A stretch of DNA of 64,000 nt, taken from positions 62,001-126,000 of the forward strand of contig CANGMI010000003.1 of assembly GCA_947455195.1 (NCBI GenBank), read 5' to 3'. This DNA comes from Pseudomonadota bacterium. Its GTDB lineage: Bacteria > Pseudomonadota > Gammaproteobacteria > Burkholderiales > SG8-39. Shown piece after piece: positions 20,649 to 30,339 of this stretch. The notes under the pieces are model-generated. The model saw only the letters and a list, made by a program, of their open reading frames with translations, had not been told where the DNA came from and searched no databases. A program made the position numbers and the translations under genes. How positions within the stretch are numbered: position 1 is the stretch's first letter; each line of letters starts with the position of its first letter.

Positions 20649-22250
20649 ATGATCGAACCCGCCCGCGGCACCCGCGGCATGGCCGTGGCCCCACATGGAC
20701 TGGCCGCACAAGCCGCACTCGCGGTTCTACGCGACGGTGGCAATGCTGTCGAGGCCATGATCAGCGCAGCATCGACCATCGCGGTGGTCTATCCGCACAT
20801 GAATTCGATCGGCGGCGACGCCTTCTGGCTGATATCAGTACCGGGCGAGCCGGTACGCGCCATTGATGCGTGCGGTGCGGCCGCCGGGGCCGCGTCGGTT
20901 GCAGCCTATGCCGAGCAAGGCATCACGGGCTCGATTCCCTTTCGAGGTGGCCCTGCCGCACTCACCGTGGCCGGCACGATCTCGGGCTGGGACCTCGCGC
21001 ACCAGTTCTCGACCACAGCGCTGGCGGGGCGACTGCCCCTGACCCGGCTTCTGGCCGATGCGATCCACTACGCCTCGGCCGGGGTACCGGTAACCCGCAG
21101 TCAGAACGCCAACACCCGCAGCAAGCTCGATGAGCTGCGCAATATCCCGGGCTTCGCCCAGGCATTCCTCGTCGATGACCAGGTGCCGGCCACCGGGAGC
21201 CTGTTTCGACAGCCGCGCATGGCCGCAACCCTCGACCATCTCGCGCGGGTCGGGCTCGATGACTTCTACCGTGGCGACCTGGGTGCATCGATGGCTCGCG
21301 ACCTCGAGACTGCAGGCAGCCCCTTGCGCCGGGACGACCTGACCGCTCACCGCGCCCACTGGCGTACGCCGCTCGAACTCGCCCATTCGGCGGGCACGGT
21401 CTACAACATGACGCCGCCCACCCAGGGCCTCGTGTCGCTCCTCATCCTCGGGATGCTCGACCGCCTGGGCGCCGCCGGCATGGATCCGCTCGGTGCCGAC
21501 TTCGTGCATGCCGCCGTCGAATCGATCAAGCAGGCCTTCCGGATCCGTGACCGACACATCACCGACCCGGCCCACATGAAGGTGCTGCCGCAGACCTTCC
21601 TCGAGCCGGGTGCGCTCGACACCCTGACGGCCGCCATCGACATGGGTGTTGCTGCGCCCTGGGGCCGTGGCAAGGGGCCGGCCGACACGATCTGGATGGG
21701 CGTGATCGACGACGAAGGCCGCGCCGTGAGTTTCATCCAGAGCATCTACCACGAGTTCGGTTCGGGCATCGTGCTGCCGACTTCGGGGGTCAACTGGCAG
21801 AACCGCGGCTGCAGTTTCTCGCTCGACCCGGCTGCACTGAACCCGCTCGAACCCGGGCGCAAGCCCTTTCACACCCTCAACCCGGCGCTTGCCCGGCTGA
21901 GCGACGGGCGCACCATGGTGTACGGCAACATGGGCGGCGATGGCCAACCGCAGACACAGAGTGCCGTCTTCACCCGTACCATCCTCCAAGGGATGACACC
22001 CCAGGCGGCGATCAGCGCCCCGCGCTGGCTCCTCGGGCGTACCTGGGGCCGTGCCAGCGAATCACTCAAGCTCGAGTCGCGGTTTGCCCCTGCCGTCGTC
22101 GAGGAACTGCGCCGCCGCGGACACGATGTGGAACTGCTGGGCGAGTACGACGAAACGGTCGGGCATGCCGGGGCAATCGTGCGTCACCCGGATGGTGCGC
22201 TGGAGGGCGGCGCTGATCCGCGCAGCGACGGCTGCGTCGCAGCCTGGTGA
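20649..22250 (+). CDS. Gamma-glutamyltransferase-family Ntn hydrolase (oxamate amidohydrolase-like)
   Basis: 533 residues, no signal peptide, so unlike classical periplasmic Ggt it is probably cytosolic. The N-terminal half shows RGMAVAPHGLAAQAALAVLRDGGNAVEA and NSIGGDAFWL, both typical of the family. Autocleavage is expected before Thr347 in PADTIWMGVIDDEG; classical Ggt has TTHxSVVD here. The DTIW context is closer to HpxW-type oxamate amidohydrolases and other Ggt-like proteins. A C-terminal MGGDGQPQTQ segment completes the family pattern. The amide substrate is not known; oxamate amidohydrolase is the best named analogue, with modest confidence. Confidence 0.8.
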   Translation: MIEPARGTRGMAVAPHGLAAQAALAVLRDGGNAVEAMISAASTIAVVYPHMNSIGGDAFWLISVPGEPVRAIDACGAAAGAASVAAYAEQGITGSIPFRGGPAALTVAGTISGWDLAHQFSTTALAGRLPLTRLLADAIHYASAGVPVTRSQNANTRSKLDELRNIPGFAQAFLVDDQVPATGSLFRQPRMAATLDHLARVGLDDFYRGDLGASMARDLETAGSPLRRDDLTAHRAHWRTPLELAHSAGTVYNMTPPTQGLVSLLILGMLDRLGAAGMDPLGADFVHAAVESIKQAFRIRDRHITDPAHMKVLPQTFLEPGALDTLTAAIDMGVAAPWGRGKGPADTIWMGVIDDEGRAVSFIQSIYHEFGSGIVLPTSGVNWQNRGCSFSLDPAALNPLEPGRKPFHTLNPALARLSDGRTMVYGNMGGDGQPQTQSAVFTRTILQGMTPQAAISAPRWLLGRTWGRASESLKLESRFAPAVVEELRRRGHDVELLGEYDETVGHAGAIVRHPDGALEGGADPRSDGCVAAW

Positions 22251-22336
22251 TATCGGCACGTTGTCAGGGGTGATGGCCGGGCCCGGATGGAGCCTGCGAA
22301 CAAGGCCCGCCAGACCGATCCGGCGGCCAGCCGGGC

Positions 22337-23164
22337 TCAGTTGGCCGTCCAGTTCACCCAGCCCAGCCAGCCCGTCGTGATCACCACCAGCCCGAAGGCA
22401 ATGCGATACCAGGCAAACGGCTTGAAGTCGTGGGTCGCAATGTAGCGCAGCAGCCAGCGCACGCACAGGAACGCCGACACGAAGGACGCGACGAGCCCTA
22501 CCGTCCAGACCGGCAGGTCGGCGGCTCCCAGCAACGCGCGATTCTTCCAGGCGTCCCAGGCGCCCGCCGCCAGCAGGGTGGGCACGGCCAGAAAGAACGA
22601 GAACTCGGTGGCGGCCTGTCGCGACAGACCGAAGAGCATGCCGCCGATGATGGTGGCACCCGAACGCGAGGTGCCCGGCACGAGCGCAAAGGCCTGCGCA
22701 CAGCCCACCTTGAAGGCGTCGAGCAGGCCCATGTCATCGACCGTGGCGACCCGAACCGGTCGCGCGGTACGGCGTTCAACCCAGAGAATGACCAGACCAC
22801 CGACGATGAAGGCGAGTGCAACCGGCAAGGGACGAAACAGGTTGGCCTTGATCACCCGTCCGAAGGCGAGGCCCAGAAGAGCCGCCGGCAGGAACGCCAC
22901 CGCGAGGTGGAGCACGAATCGGCGTGCCGCAGGGTCGCTGGCAAGGCCGGTCGCGAGCCGCGCGAAGCGAACCCGGTACTCCCAGACGATGGCAAGCATG
23001 GCACCCGCCTGGATCACGACCGAAAAGACCTTCGCCTTGTCATCGTCGAAGCCAAGGAGGTCGCCCGCCAGAATGAGATGCCCGGTGCTCGAGATCGGCA
23101 GGAACTCGGTGAGACCTTCGACCACGCCCATCACGAGTGCTTTCAGCAGCAGCAGGACATCCAT
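22337..23164 (-). CDS. uppP: Undecaprenyl-diphosphate phosphatase
   Basis: Inner-membrane phosphatase recycling undecaprenyl pyrophosphate for peptidoglycan and O-antigen synthesis; overproduction gives bacitracin resistance. 275 residues, mostly hydrophobic, with both BacA signatures: [17 protein letters not shown] near residues 16-32 and [11 protein letters not shown] near the middle, which bear the catalytic Glu, Ser and Arg. The length and N-terminus [17 protein letters not shown] agree with the family. Confidence 0.95.
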   Translation of the reverse strand: MDVLLLLKALVMGVVEGLTEFLPISSTGHLILAGDLLGFDDDKAKVFSVVIQAGAMLAIVWEYRVRFARLATGLASDPAARRFVLHLAVAFLPAALLGLAFGRVIKANLFRPLPVALAFIVGGLVILWVERRTARPVRVATVDDMGLLDAFKVGCAQAFALVPGTSRSGATIIGGMLFGLSRQAATEFSFFLAVPTLLAAGAWDAWKNRALLGAADLPVWTVGLVASFVSAFLCVRWLLRYIATHDFKPFAWYRIAFGLVVITTGWLGWVNWTAN

Positions 23165-23207
23165 CAGATCAGGGCTCTCTGGAGGGCGGATTCAGCGGCG
23201 TCCGCGA

Positions 23208-24233
23208 TCATTCGGGTTTGACATGCGCGTCGCGGGCAATCCTGGCGTAGCGAGGAATATCGGCCTTCATCACCTCGAGATACTGCTCGGGCGTGCTGCC
23301 GGCAGGGTCGACACCCATCACGTTCAGGCGCTCGCGAACGACCTGCGGATCAAACACGATGCGGCGGATCTCGGTGCTCAGTCGCTCGACGATCGGCCGT
23401 GGTGTACCGGCGGGCGCCAGCACACCGAGCCAGATGTCGATCGAGAACCCGGGCAAGCCTCCCGCCTCGGCGATGGTCGGCACGTCGGGGAGCACCGAAA
23501 AGGTGTGGTCGGCACTCACGCCCAGCGCCCGCAACTTGCCGCTGCGAATATGCGGCAACAGCGTGTTGACGGCACCGATCGTCACCGTGATCTCGTTGGC
23601 GAGAAGCGCCGGCACGATCTGCGCAGCGCCCTTGTAGGGCACGTGAACCATGTCGATGCCGGTCATCGACTTGATGAGTTCGGCTGACAGATGATGGGGC
23701 GTGCCGATACCGGCGGTACCGTAACTCACCTTGCCCGGGTTGGCCCTCACATAGGCAATGAATTCCTTCACGGAAGTGACCGGCAAGCTGCTGTTGACCG
23801 TCATCACGAAGGGCACCGTGGCCACCAGCGACACCGGTTCGAAGTCCTTGATCGGATCGTAGGGAAGTTTCGCGAAGAACGACAGATTGATCACGTGCGT
23901 ATTGGACGAGAGCAGCAGCGTGTAGCCATCGGGCGCCTGACGGGCCACATACTCGGTACCCACATTGCCTCCCGCCCCGGGCTTGTTCTCGACCACGACC
24001 GGCTGGCCCAGCACGGCAGGCAAGCGTTCGGCCAGAATGCGGGCCATGAGGTCGTTGGATCCGCCCGTGGTCAGCGGCACGATCATGCGGATCGGACGTA
24101 CGGGCCAGGCCGACTGACCCTGCGCCGGCAAGGCCAGCGCAGCGAGCCCGAGGCAGGTCGCGAACGACCTCAGGACTCGTGCAAGGCACGACCGGTGGCC
24201 GTGCCCCGACGGCGGCTCGATGCGGTGTCTCAT
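23208..24233 (-). CDS. Tripartite tricarboxylate transporter substrate-binding protein (TctC/Bug family)
   Basis: Periplasmic binding protein of 341 residues. The signal peptide lies in the first 40 residues (FATCLGLAALALPAQGQ). The mature part shows the Bug-family pattern WPVRPIRMIVPLTTGGSND, VENKPGAGGNVGTEYVA and HVPYKGAAQIVPALL. Such proteins bind carboxylates or amides. No TctA/TctB membrane partner is adjacent, as is usual for the many orphan Bug proteins of Burkholderiales. AAGGAG lies about 9 nt before the ATG at 24233; upstream codons to 24314 are rejected. The ligand is unknown. Confidence 0.88.
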   Translation of the reverse strand: MRHRIEPPSGHGHRSCLARVLRSFATCLGLAALALPAQGQSAWPVRPIRMIVPLTTGGSNDLMARILAERLPAVLGQPVVVENKPGAGGNVGTEYVARQAPDGYTLLLSSNTHVINLSFFAKLPYDPIKDFEPVSLVATVPFVMTVNSSLPVTSVKEFIAYVRANPGKVSYGTAGIGTPHHLSAELIKSMTGIDMVHVPYKGAAQIVPALLANEITVTIGAVNTLLPHIRSGKLRALGVSADHTFSVLPDVPTIAEAGGLPGFSIDIWLGVLAPAGTPRPIVERLSTEIRRIVFDPQVVRERLNVMGVDPAGSTPEQYLEVMKADIPRYARIARDAHVKPE

Positions 24234-24338
24234 GACGGTTGTCTCCTTGTGGGTGGTCTTGTGCGCCACGCCGACCGCAGCCCCACCTCGGGGGGCTGCG
24301 GTCGATTGCTGCAAGTCAGCTGCCGCAGGGTCGGTCGA

Positions 24339-26424
<2,086 letters not shown>

Positions 26425-26430
26425 ATGGGT

Positions 26431-26459
26431 AGGGTAGCCCAATCACCGACGTGCGGCAA
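26431..26459 (-). promoter_or_regulatory. Sigma70 promoter of thiC
   Basis: Minus strand TTGCCG (26459-26454), 17-bp spacer, TACCCT (26436-26431). The predicted start near 26424 coincides with the first base of the TPP riboswitch, which supports both assignments. The remaining gap to the divergent gene at 26582 shows no other feature. Confidence 0.6.
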
Positions 26460-26581
26460 CGCAGGCGCAGACGATGCGCCGAATGGTCCACCCGAGTCCG
26501 GTCGGGCACAGGCTAAACTGCGATCCGAGGCGGCGTCTGTGCAGGGCACGGGCATGAGGCCGCACCGAGGATGCGAAAAGC

Positions 26582-27877
26582 ATGGGTCAGACCCTCACCG
26601 AAAAACTCGTCGCCCGCGCCTGCGGACAGACAACCGTCACACCGGGTGATCTGGTGACCTGCAAGGTCGACCTGGCGATGATGCATGACTCGGGCGGCCC
26701 GCGCCGGGTGAAACCGATGCTCGAGCGACTGGGGGCCCGGGTCTGGGATCCCGACCGTGTCGTGGTGATCACCGATCACTATGTTCCGGCCACCGATGAT
26801 GATTCGCGCCAGATCGTGGCGACGGCTCGAGACTGGGTGCAGACCGCCGGCATCCGGCGCTTTCACGACGGCATCGGCATCTGCCATGTGGTGCTCGCCG
26901 AACAGGGGCACCTGCGACCGGGCCTCTTCGCCGTGGGCGGTGACAGTCACTCGCCCACCGGTGGCGCGTTCGGCTGCTACATGTTCGGCATCGGCGCTAC
27001 CGAAATGCTGGGCGTCCTGGTCACGGGCGAAATCTGGCTGAGGGTTCCGCAGACCATCCGCCTCGACTGGCGTGGACAACTCACCCACGGACTCTCTGCC
27101 AAGGACATGATGCTAGCGATGTGCGCACGTCTCGGCATGGATGGCGGGCGTTACCAGTCGATCGAATATGCCGGCGAGGCCGTGCGAGCACTGGGCATGC
27201 AGGAGCGCATGACGCTCTCCAACATGGCAGCCGAACTGGGTGCGCAGGCCGGCATCATCGAAGCGGATGCGACCACGCGGGCATTCCTGGCCGCGGCCGG
27301 CCTCACCGATGTCGACATCGACCCCTGGCGCGGTGACGCCGACGCGGTGCCCGCCGAGCATCACGCGTTTGATGCCGACTCGCTGGCACCGCACGCGGCC
27401 GCACCACACAGCCCGGCCAACTCGGCACCGATTGGCGATCATGGCAAGGTCGACATCGACGTGGCCTACATCGGCGCCTGTACGGGTGCCAAGCTGGTCG
27501 ATCTGCGCATGGCTGCCGAAGTGCTCCGCGGTCGTCGCATCGCCGCCGGCATGCGACTGCTGGTGGGGCCGGCAACGGCACAAGACGAAGCGCAAGCGCG
27601 CCACGAAGGCACCCTCGGGGCCCTGCTCGACGCGGGCGCTGAACTGCTGCCCAACGCCTGCGGGGCCTGTGCCGGCTATGGCGCCTGGCGATTCGAGGCC
27701 GGCACCCGCGTCATCGCCTCGACCGCGCGCAACTTCAAGGGCCGCATGGGCTCGAGCAGCGCCGAGATCTGGCTGGGCTCGCCCTACACCGTGGCGGCGG
27801 CGGCCGTGACTGGCGCGCTCACCGATCCGCGACTGCTGCTCGATCGGGCGCCAGGCTTGACCGATAGGGGGAACTGA
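26582..27877 (+). CDS. Aconitase-superfamily hydro-lyase, large subunit (LeuC-like, substrate unknown)
   Basis: 431-residue [4Fe-4S] dehydratase large subunit related to LeuC, homoaconitase and 2,3-dimethylmalate dehydratase. TDHYVPATDD, GDSHSPTGGAFGCYMFGIGATEM and the three cluster cysteines are present: Cys300 in IGACTGAK, and Cys360 and Cys363 in NACGACAGYG. The usual SCTNGR motif is replaced by ACTGAK, which marks a non-canonical subfamily. The length matches the short archaeal-type LeuC group, not proteobacterial LeuC (about 470). It starts 2 bp before its small subunit's gene and heads an operon with HyuB/HyuA, so a catabolic hydration/dehydration of a branched or substituted malate-like acid is inferred. 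The substrate is not shown. Confidence 0.85.
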   Translation: MGQTLTEKLVARACGQTTVTPGDLVTCKVDLAMMHDSGGPRRVKPMLERLGARVWDPDRVVVITDHYVPATDDDSRQIVATARDWVQTAGIRRFHDGIGICHVVLAEQGHLRPGLFAVGGDSHSPTGGAFGCYMFGIGATEMLGVLVTGEIWLRVPQTIRLDWRGQLTHGLSAKDMMLAMCARLGMDGGRYQSIEYAGEAVRALGMQERMTLSNMAAELGAQAGIIEADATTRAFLAAAGLTDVDIDPWRGDADAVPAEHHAFDADSLAPHAAAPHSPANSAPIGDHGKVDIDVAYIGACTGAKLVDLRMAAEVLRGRRIAAGMRLLVGPATAQDEAQARHEGTLGALLDAGAELLPNACGACAGYGAWRFEAGTRVIASTARNFKGRMGSSSAEIWLGSPYTVAAAAVTGALTDPRLLLDRAPGLTDRGN

Positions 27878-27879
27878 CG

Positions 27880-28377
27880 ATGGGCAAGGCGTGGGTCTTC
27901 GAGAGCAGCATCGACACCGACATGCTCGCCCCCGGACCGTACATGAAGTTCGGCATTGACGAGATCGCACGACATTGCCTCGAAGCCGTCGACCCCGGTT
28001 TCGCCAGCCAGGTACAACCCGGTGACGTGGTGATCGGGCCACGCAACTTCGGGTTGGGCTCCTCGCGCGAGCAGGCGCCTGCGGCGTTGCGCCATCTCGG
28101 TGTGGCTGCGGTTCTGGCCCCGAGCTTCTCGGGTCTTTTCTATCGCAATGCCATCAACGTCGGGCAACTGGTACTCGAATGCCCCGAGGCCGCCTCGATA
28201 CGGACGGGTGACGACATCGAGGTCGACGCGACGAACGGTCTCGTGCGCAACAACACGACCGGCGCAGTGATCGGCTGCGCGCCGGTGCCGCCCCACCTGC
28301 TCACCATGATCAACGCGGGCGGGCTGCTGCCCTGGCTCGAGCAGCGCATCGCCCGTGGCGAATTGCAGACACGGTGA
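27880..28377 (+). CDS. Aconitase-superfamily hydro-lyase, small subunit (LeuD-like)
   Basis: 165-residue swivel-domain partner of the upstream large subunit. SIDTDMLAPGPYMKF replaces the LeuD 'NIDTD..IP' region, and FGLGSSREQAP is the family's substrate-phosphate/serine loop; SFSGLFYRNAINVG matches the small-subunit core. GGGGGAACTGACG just before the ATG gives a good ribosome-binding site. The two subunits should assemble as a heterodimer or heterotetramer in the cytosol. Confidence 0.85.
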   Translation: MGKAWVFESSIDTDMLAPGPYMKFGIDEIARHCLEAVDPGFASQVQPGDVVIGPRNFGLGSSREQAPAALRHLGVAAVLAPSFSGLFYRNAINVGQLVLECPEAASIRTGDDIEVDATNGLVRNNTTGAVIGCAPVPPHLLTMINAGGLLPWLEQRIARGELQTR

Positions 28378-28512
28378 GGTCATCGCCCAGCCCCTGCAGG
28401 CCTGCGCTCCCGATCGCCGCTTCGATGCGGACACCTGATGGACGCCGCGCGACACGCCTGAGCAATTGACGGTATACCAGCCCCTTGACTGATGAGACCA
28501 GGAAGCCCTGAC

Positions 28513-30339
28513 ATGGGTACCCGTAAAAAAACGAACACCCCAGGCAAGCCTGCGGGCATCGACCCGGTGACACTGGCTGTCCTCAACGGACGGCTGGAGC
28601 AGATCGCCGACGAGATGGACGCGACGCTCTTTCGCGCCGCCTTCAACCCCATCATCGCCGAAGCGCACGATGCCTCGCACGGGCTCTACGACGCACGCTC
28701 GGGAGAAACCCTGATACAGGGCAAGAGCGGTCTGCCGATCTTCGTTGGCGCCATGTCCTTCGCGGTGCGTGCGGTCATCGACCGATTCGGTGACGGATTC
28801 GAAGACGGAGATGTCTTCATCTTCAATGATGCCTACGAAGGTGGCACGCATTTCAACGACTTCAAGCTGGTACGTCCCTTCTTCCGCAACGGTGCGCTGT
28901 TCTGCCATCTCGCCTCGGTGGGGCACTGGCATGACGTGGGGGGCAACGTGCCGGGCAACTACAACCCGGTGGCCACCGAATGCTTCCAGGAAGCGTTCTA
29001 CATGCCGCCGGTGCGCCTGTACGCCGCCGGGCAGTTCAGGCCCGATGTGCTTGCGATCCTGCAGGCCAACTCGCGACTGCCAGTGAGCGTCTATGGCGAC
29101 CTCAACGGTCAGGTGAATGCTCTCGAACTGGGCGCGCGCCGACTGCATGAACTGCTCGACCAGTATGGCGAGGCAACCGTACTCGAGGCGTTCGGCGAAT
29201 TGCGCACCCGTGCCGTCACCCTCATGCGCGAGAACATCGCCGCCTTGCCCGACGGTCGCTACAGTTGCGATGACTTTCTCGACAACGACGGCAGCAACGA
29301 CACACCATTGCCCATCGCGCTGGACGTGGTGAAGACGGGCAACCGGATGACCCTCGACTTCTCGCGCTCGGCACCGGCCTGTGCCGGGCCTGTGAACATT
29401 TCGCGCGCAACCACGGTCGCGGCCTGCTACGTGGCGCTCAAGCACCTGTTTCCCGACGTGCCTGCCAATGCGGGCGTTCTCGACCCGATCGACGTCGTGA
29501 TTCCCGAACGCAGCCTGCTCGATGCACGCGCACCGCGTCCGGTCGGGGGCTATACCGAAACCATCCTGAGAATCATTGACGTGATCTTCGGCGCCCTGGC
29601 CAAGGCCGCGCCCGAACGGGTGAACGGGATGGCCTACGGAACGATCAATGCACTCTCGGTCGCCGGCCACCGGGCAAACGGCCAGCGCTGGGTCATGTTC
29701 TCCTTCTTCGGTGGGGGGCACGGGGGGAACCCCCTCGGTGACGGACTCAACCACGGCAATGCACCGATCTCGACAGCCACCATCCCCCCGCTCGAGATTC
29801 TCGAAGCGGCCTACCCGGTCGCGTTCACGCAGTGGTCGCTGCGCCCCGACTCGGGCGGTGCTGGCCGGCACCGCGGCGGCCTTGGGGCCATCTACGAGAT
29901 CGAACTGCTGGCCGATGCCGCAAATGCCTTCTTCTTCGGCGAGCGCGCCCGTTTCGCGCCGCAAGGCGTCGTTGGTGGTGGGCCAGCGGCACGCAACCGA
30001 TTCAGCTTCAGGGCCCGCGGTGCCTGGCATACCCCCCCTCTCGGATCGAAGATGGTCGGCATCGACCTGGTGAAGGGCGACCGCATCCGCCTGGAAACAC
30101 CCGGGGGAGGCGGCTACGGGCCTGCGGCCGAGCGCAGTCGTGCCGCGCGGGCCGAAGACATCCGCCTGGGTTACACGAGCAGCCGCCAGGACACACCGCA
30201 GAAGAACAAGGGCAATGCGAAGTCCGGCCCCGGAAGCCGTGTGAAGACCGGTGCGAAGACCAGTGCGAAGACCAGTGCGAAGACCAGTGCGAAGATCGGT
30301 ACGAAGACCGGTATGACGGCAAAGGCAGGTGCGCGATGA
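28513..30339 (+). CDS. hyuB: Hydantoinase B / oxoprolinase-type subunit (HyuB) with Lys-rich tail
   Basis: 608 residues. The core (about 15-555) is a HyuB domain: DPVTLAVLNGRLEQIADEMDATLFRAAFNP at the start, GDVFIFNDAYEGGTHFNDF (metal-binding Asp/His region), GHWHDVGGNVPG and GGGGHGGNPLGDG-like and PGGGGYG glycine loops. With HyuA it forms an ATP-dependent amidohydrolase or carboxylase (N-methylhydantoinase, 5-oxoprolinase, acetone/acetophenone carboxylase class). The last 40 or so residues are a Lys/Thr/Ser/Ala tail built from tandem 12-bp repeats. AGGAAG lies 9 nt before the ATG. The stop overlaps hyuA (ATGA). Confidence 0.9.
   Translation: MGTRKKTNTPGKPAGIDPVTLAVLNGRLEQIADEMDATLFRAAFNPIIAEAHDASHGLYDARSGETLIQGKSGLPIFVGAMSFAVRAVIDRFGDGFEDGDVFIFNDAYEGGTHFNDFKLVRPFFRNGALFCHLASVGHWHDVGGNVPGNYNPVATECFQEAFYMPPVRLYAAGQFRPDVLAILQANSRLPVSVYGDLNGQVNALELGARRLHELLDQYGEATVLEAFGELRTRAVTLMRENIAALPDGRYSCDDFLDNDGSNDTPLPIALDVVKTGNRMTLDFSRSAPACAGPVNISRATTVAACYVALKHLFPDVPANAGVLDPIDVVIPERSLLDARAPRPVGGYTETILRIIDVIFGALAKAAPERVNGMAYGTINALSVAGHRANGQRWVMFSFFGGGHGGNPLGDGLNHGNAPISTATIPPLEILEAAYPVAFTQWSLRPDSGGAGRHRGGLGAIYEIELLADAANAFFFGERARFAPQGVVGGGPAARNRFSFRARGAWHTPPLGSKMVGIDLVKGDRIRLETPGGGGYGPAAERSRAARAEDIRLGYTSSRQDTPQKNKGNAKSGPGSRVKTGAKTSAKTSAKTSAKIGTKTGMTAKAGAR
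30241..30312. repeat. Six 12-bp tandem repeats encoding a KTSA-type tail
   Basis: Six consecutive 12-bp units; three are identical (GCGAAGACCAGT at 30253-30288) and the others differ by one to three bases. They stay in frame and encode four-residue repeats KTGA-KTSA-KTSA-KTSA-KIGT-KTGM at the C-terminus of HyuB. Such repeats can expand or contract without shifting the frame. Confidence 0.9.
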
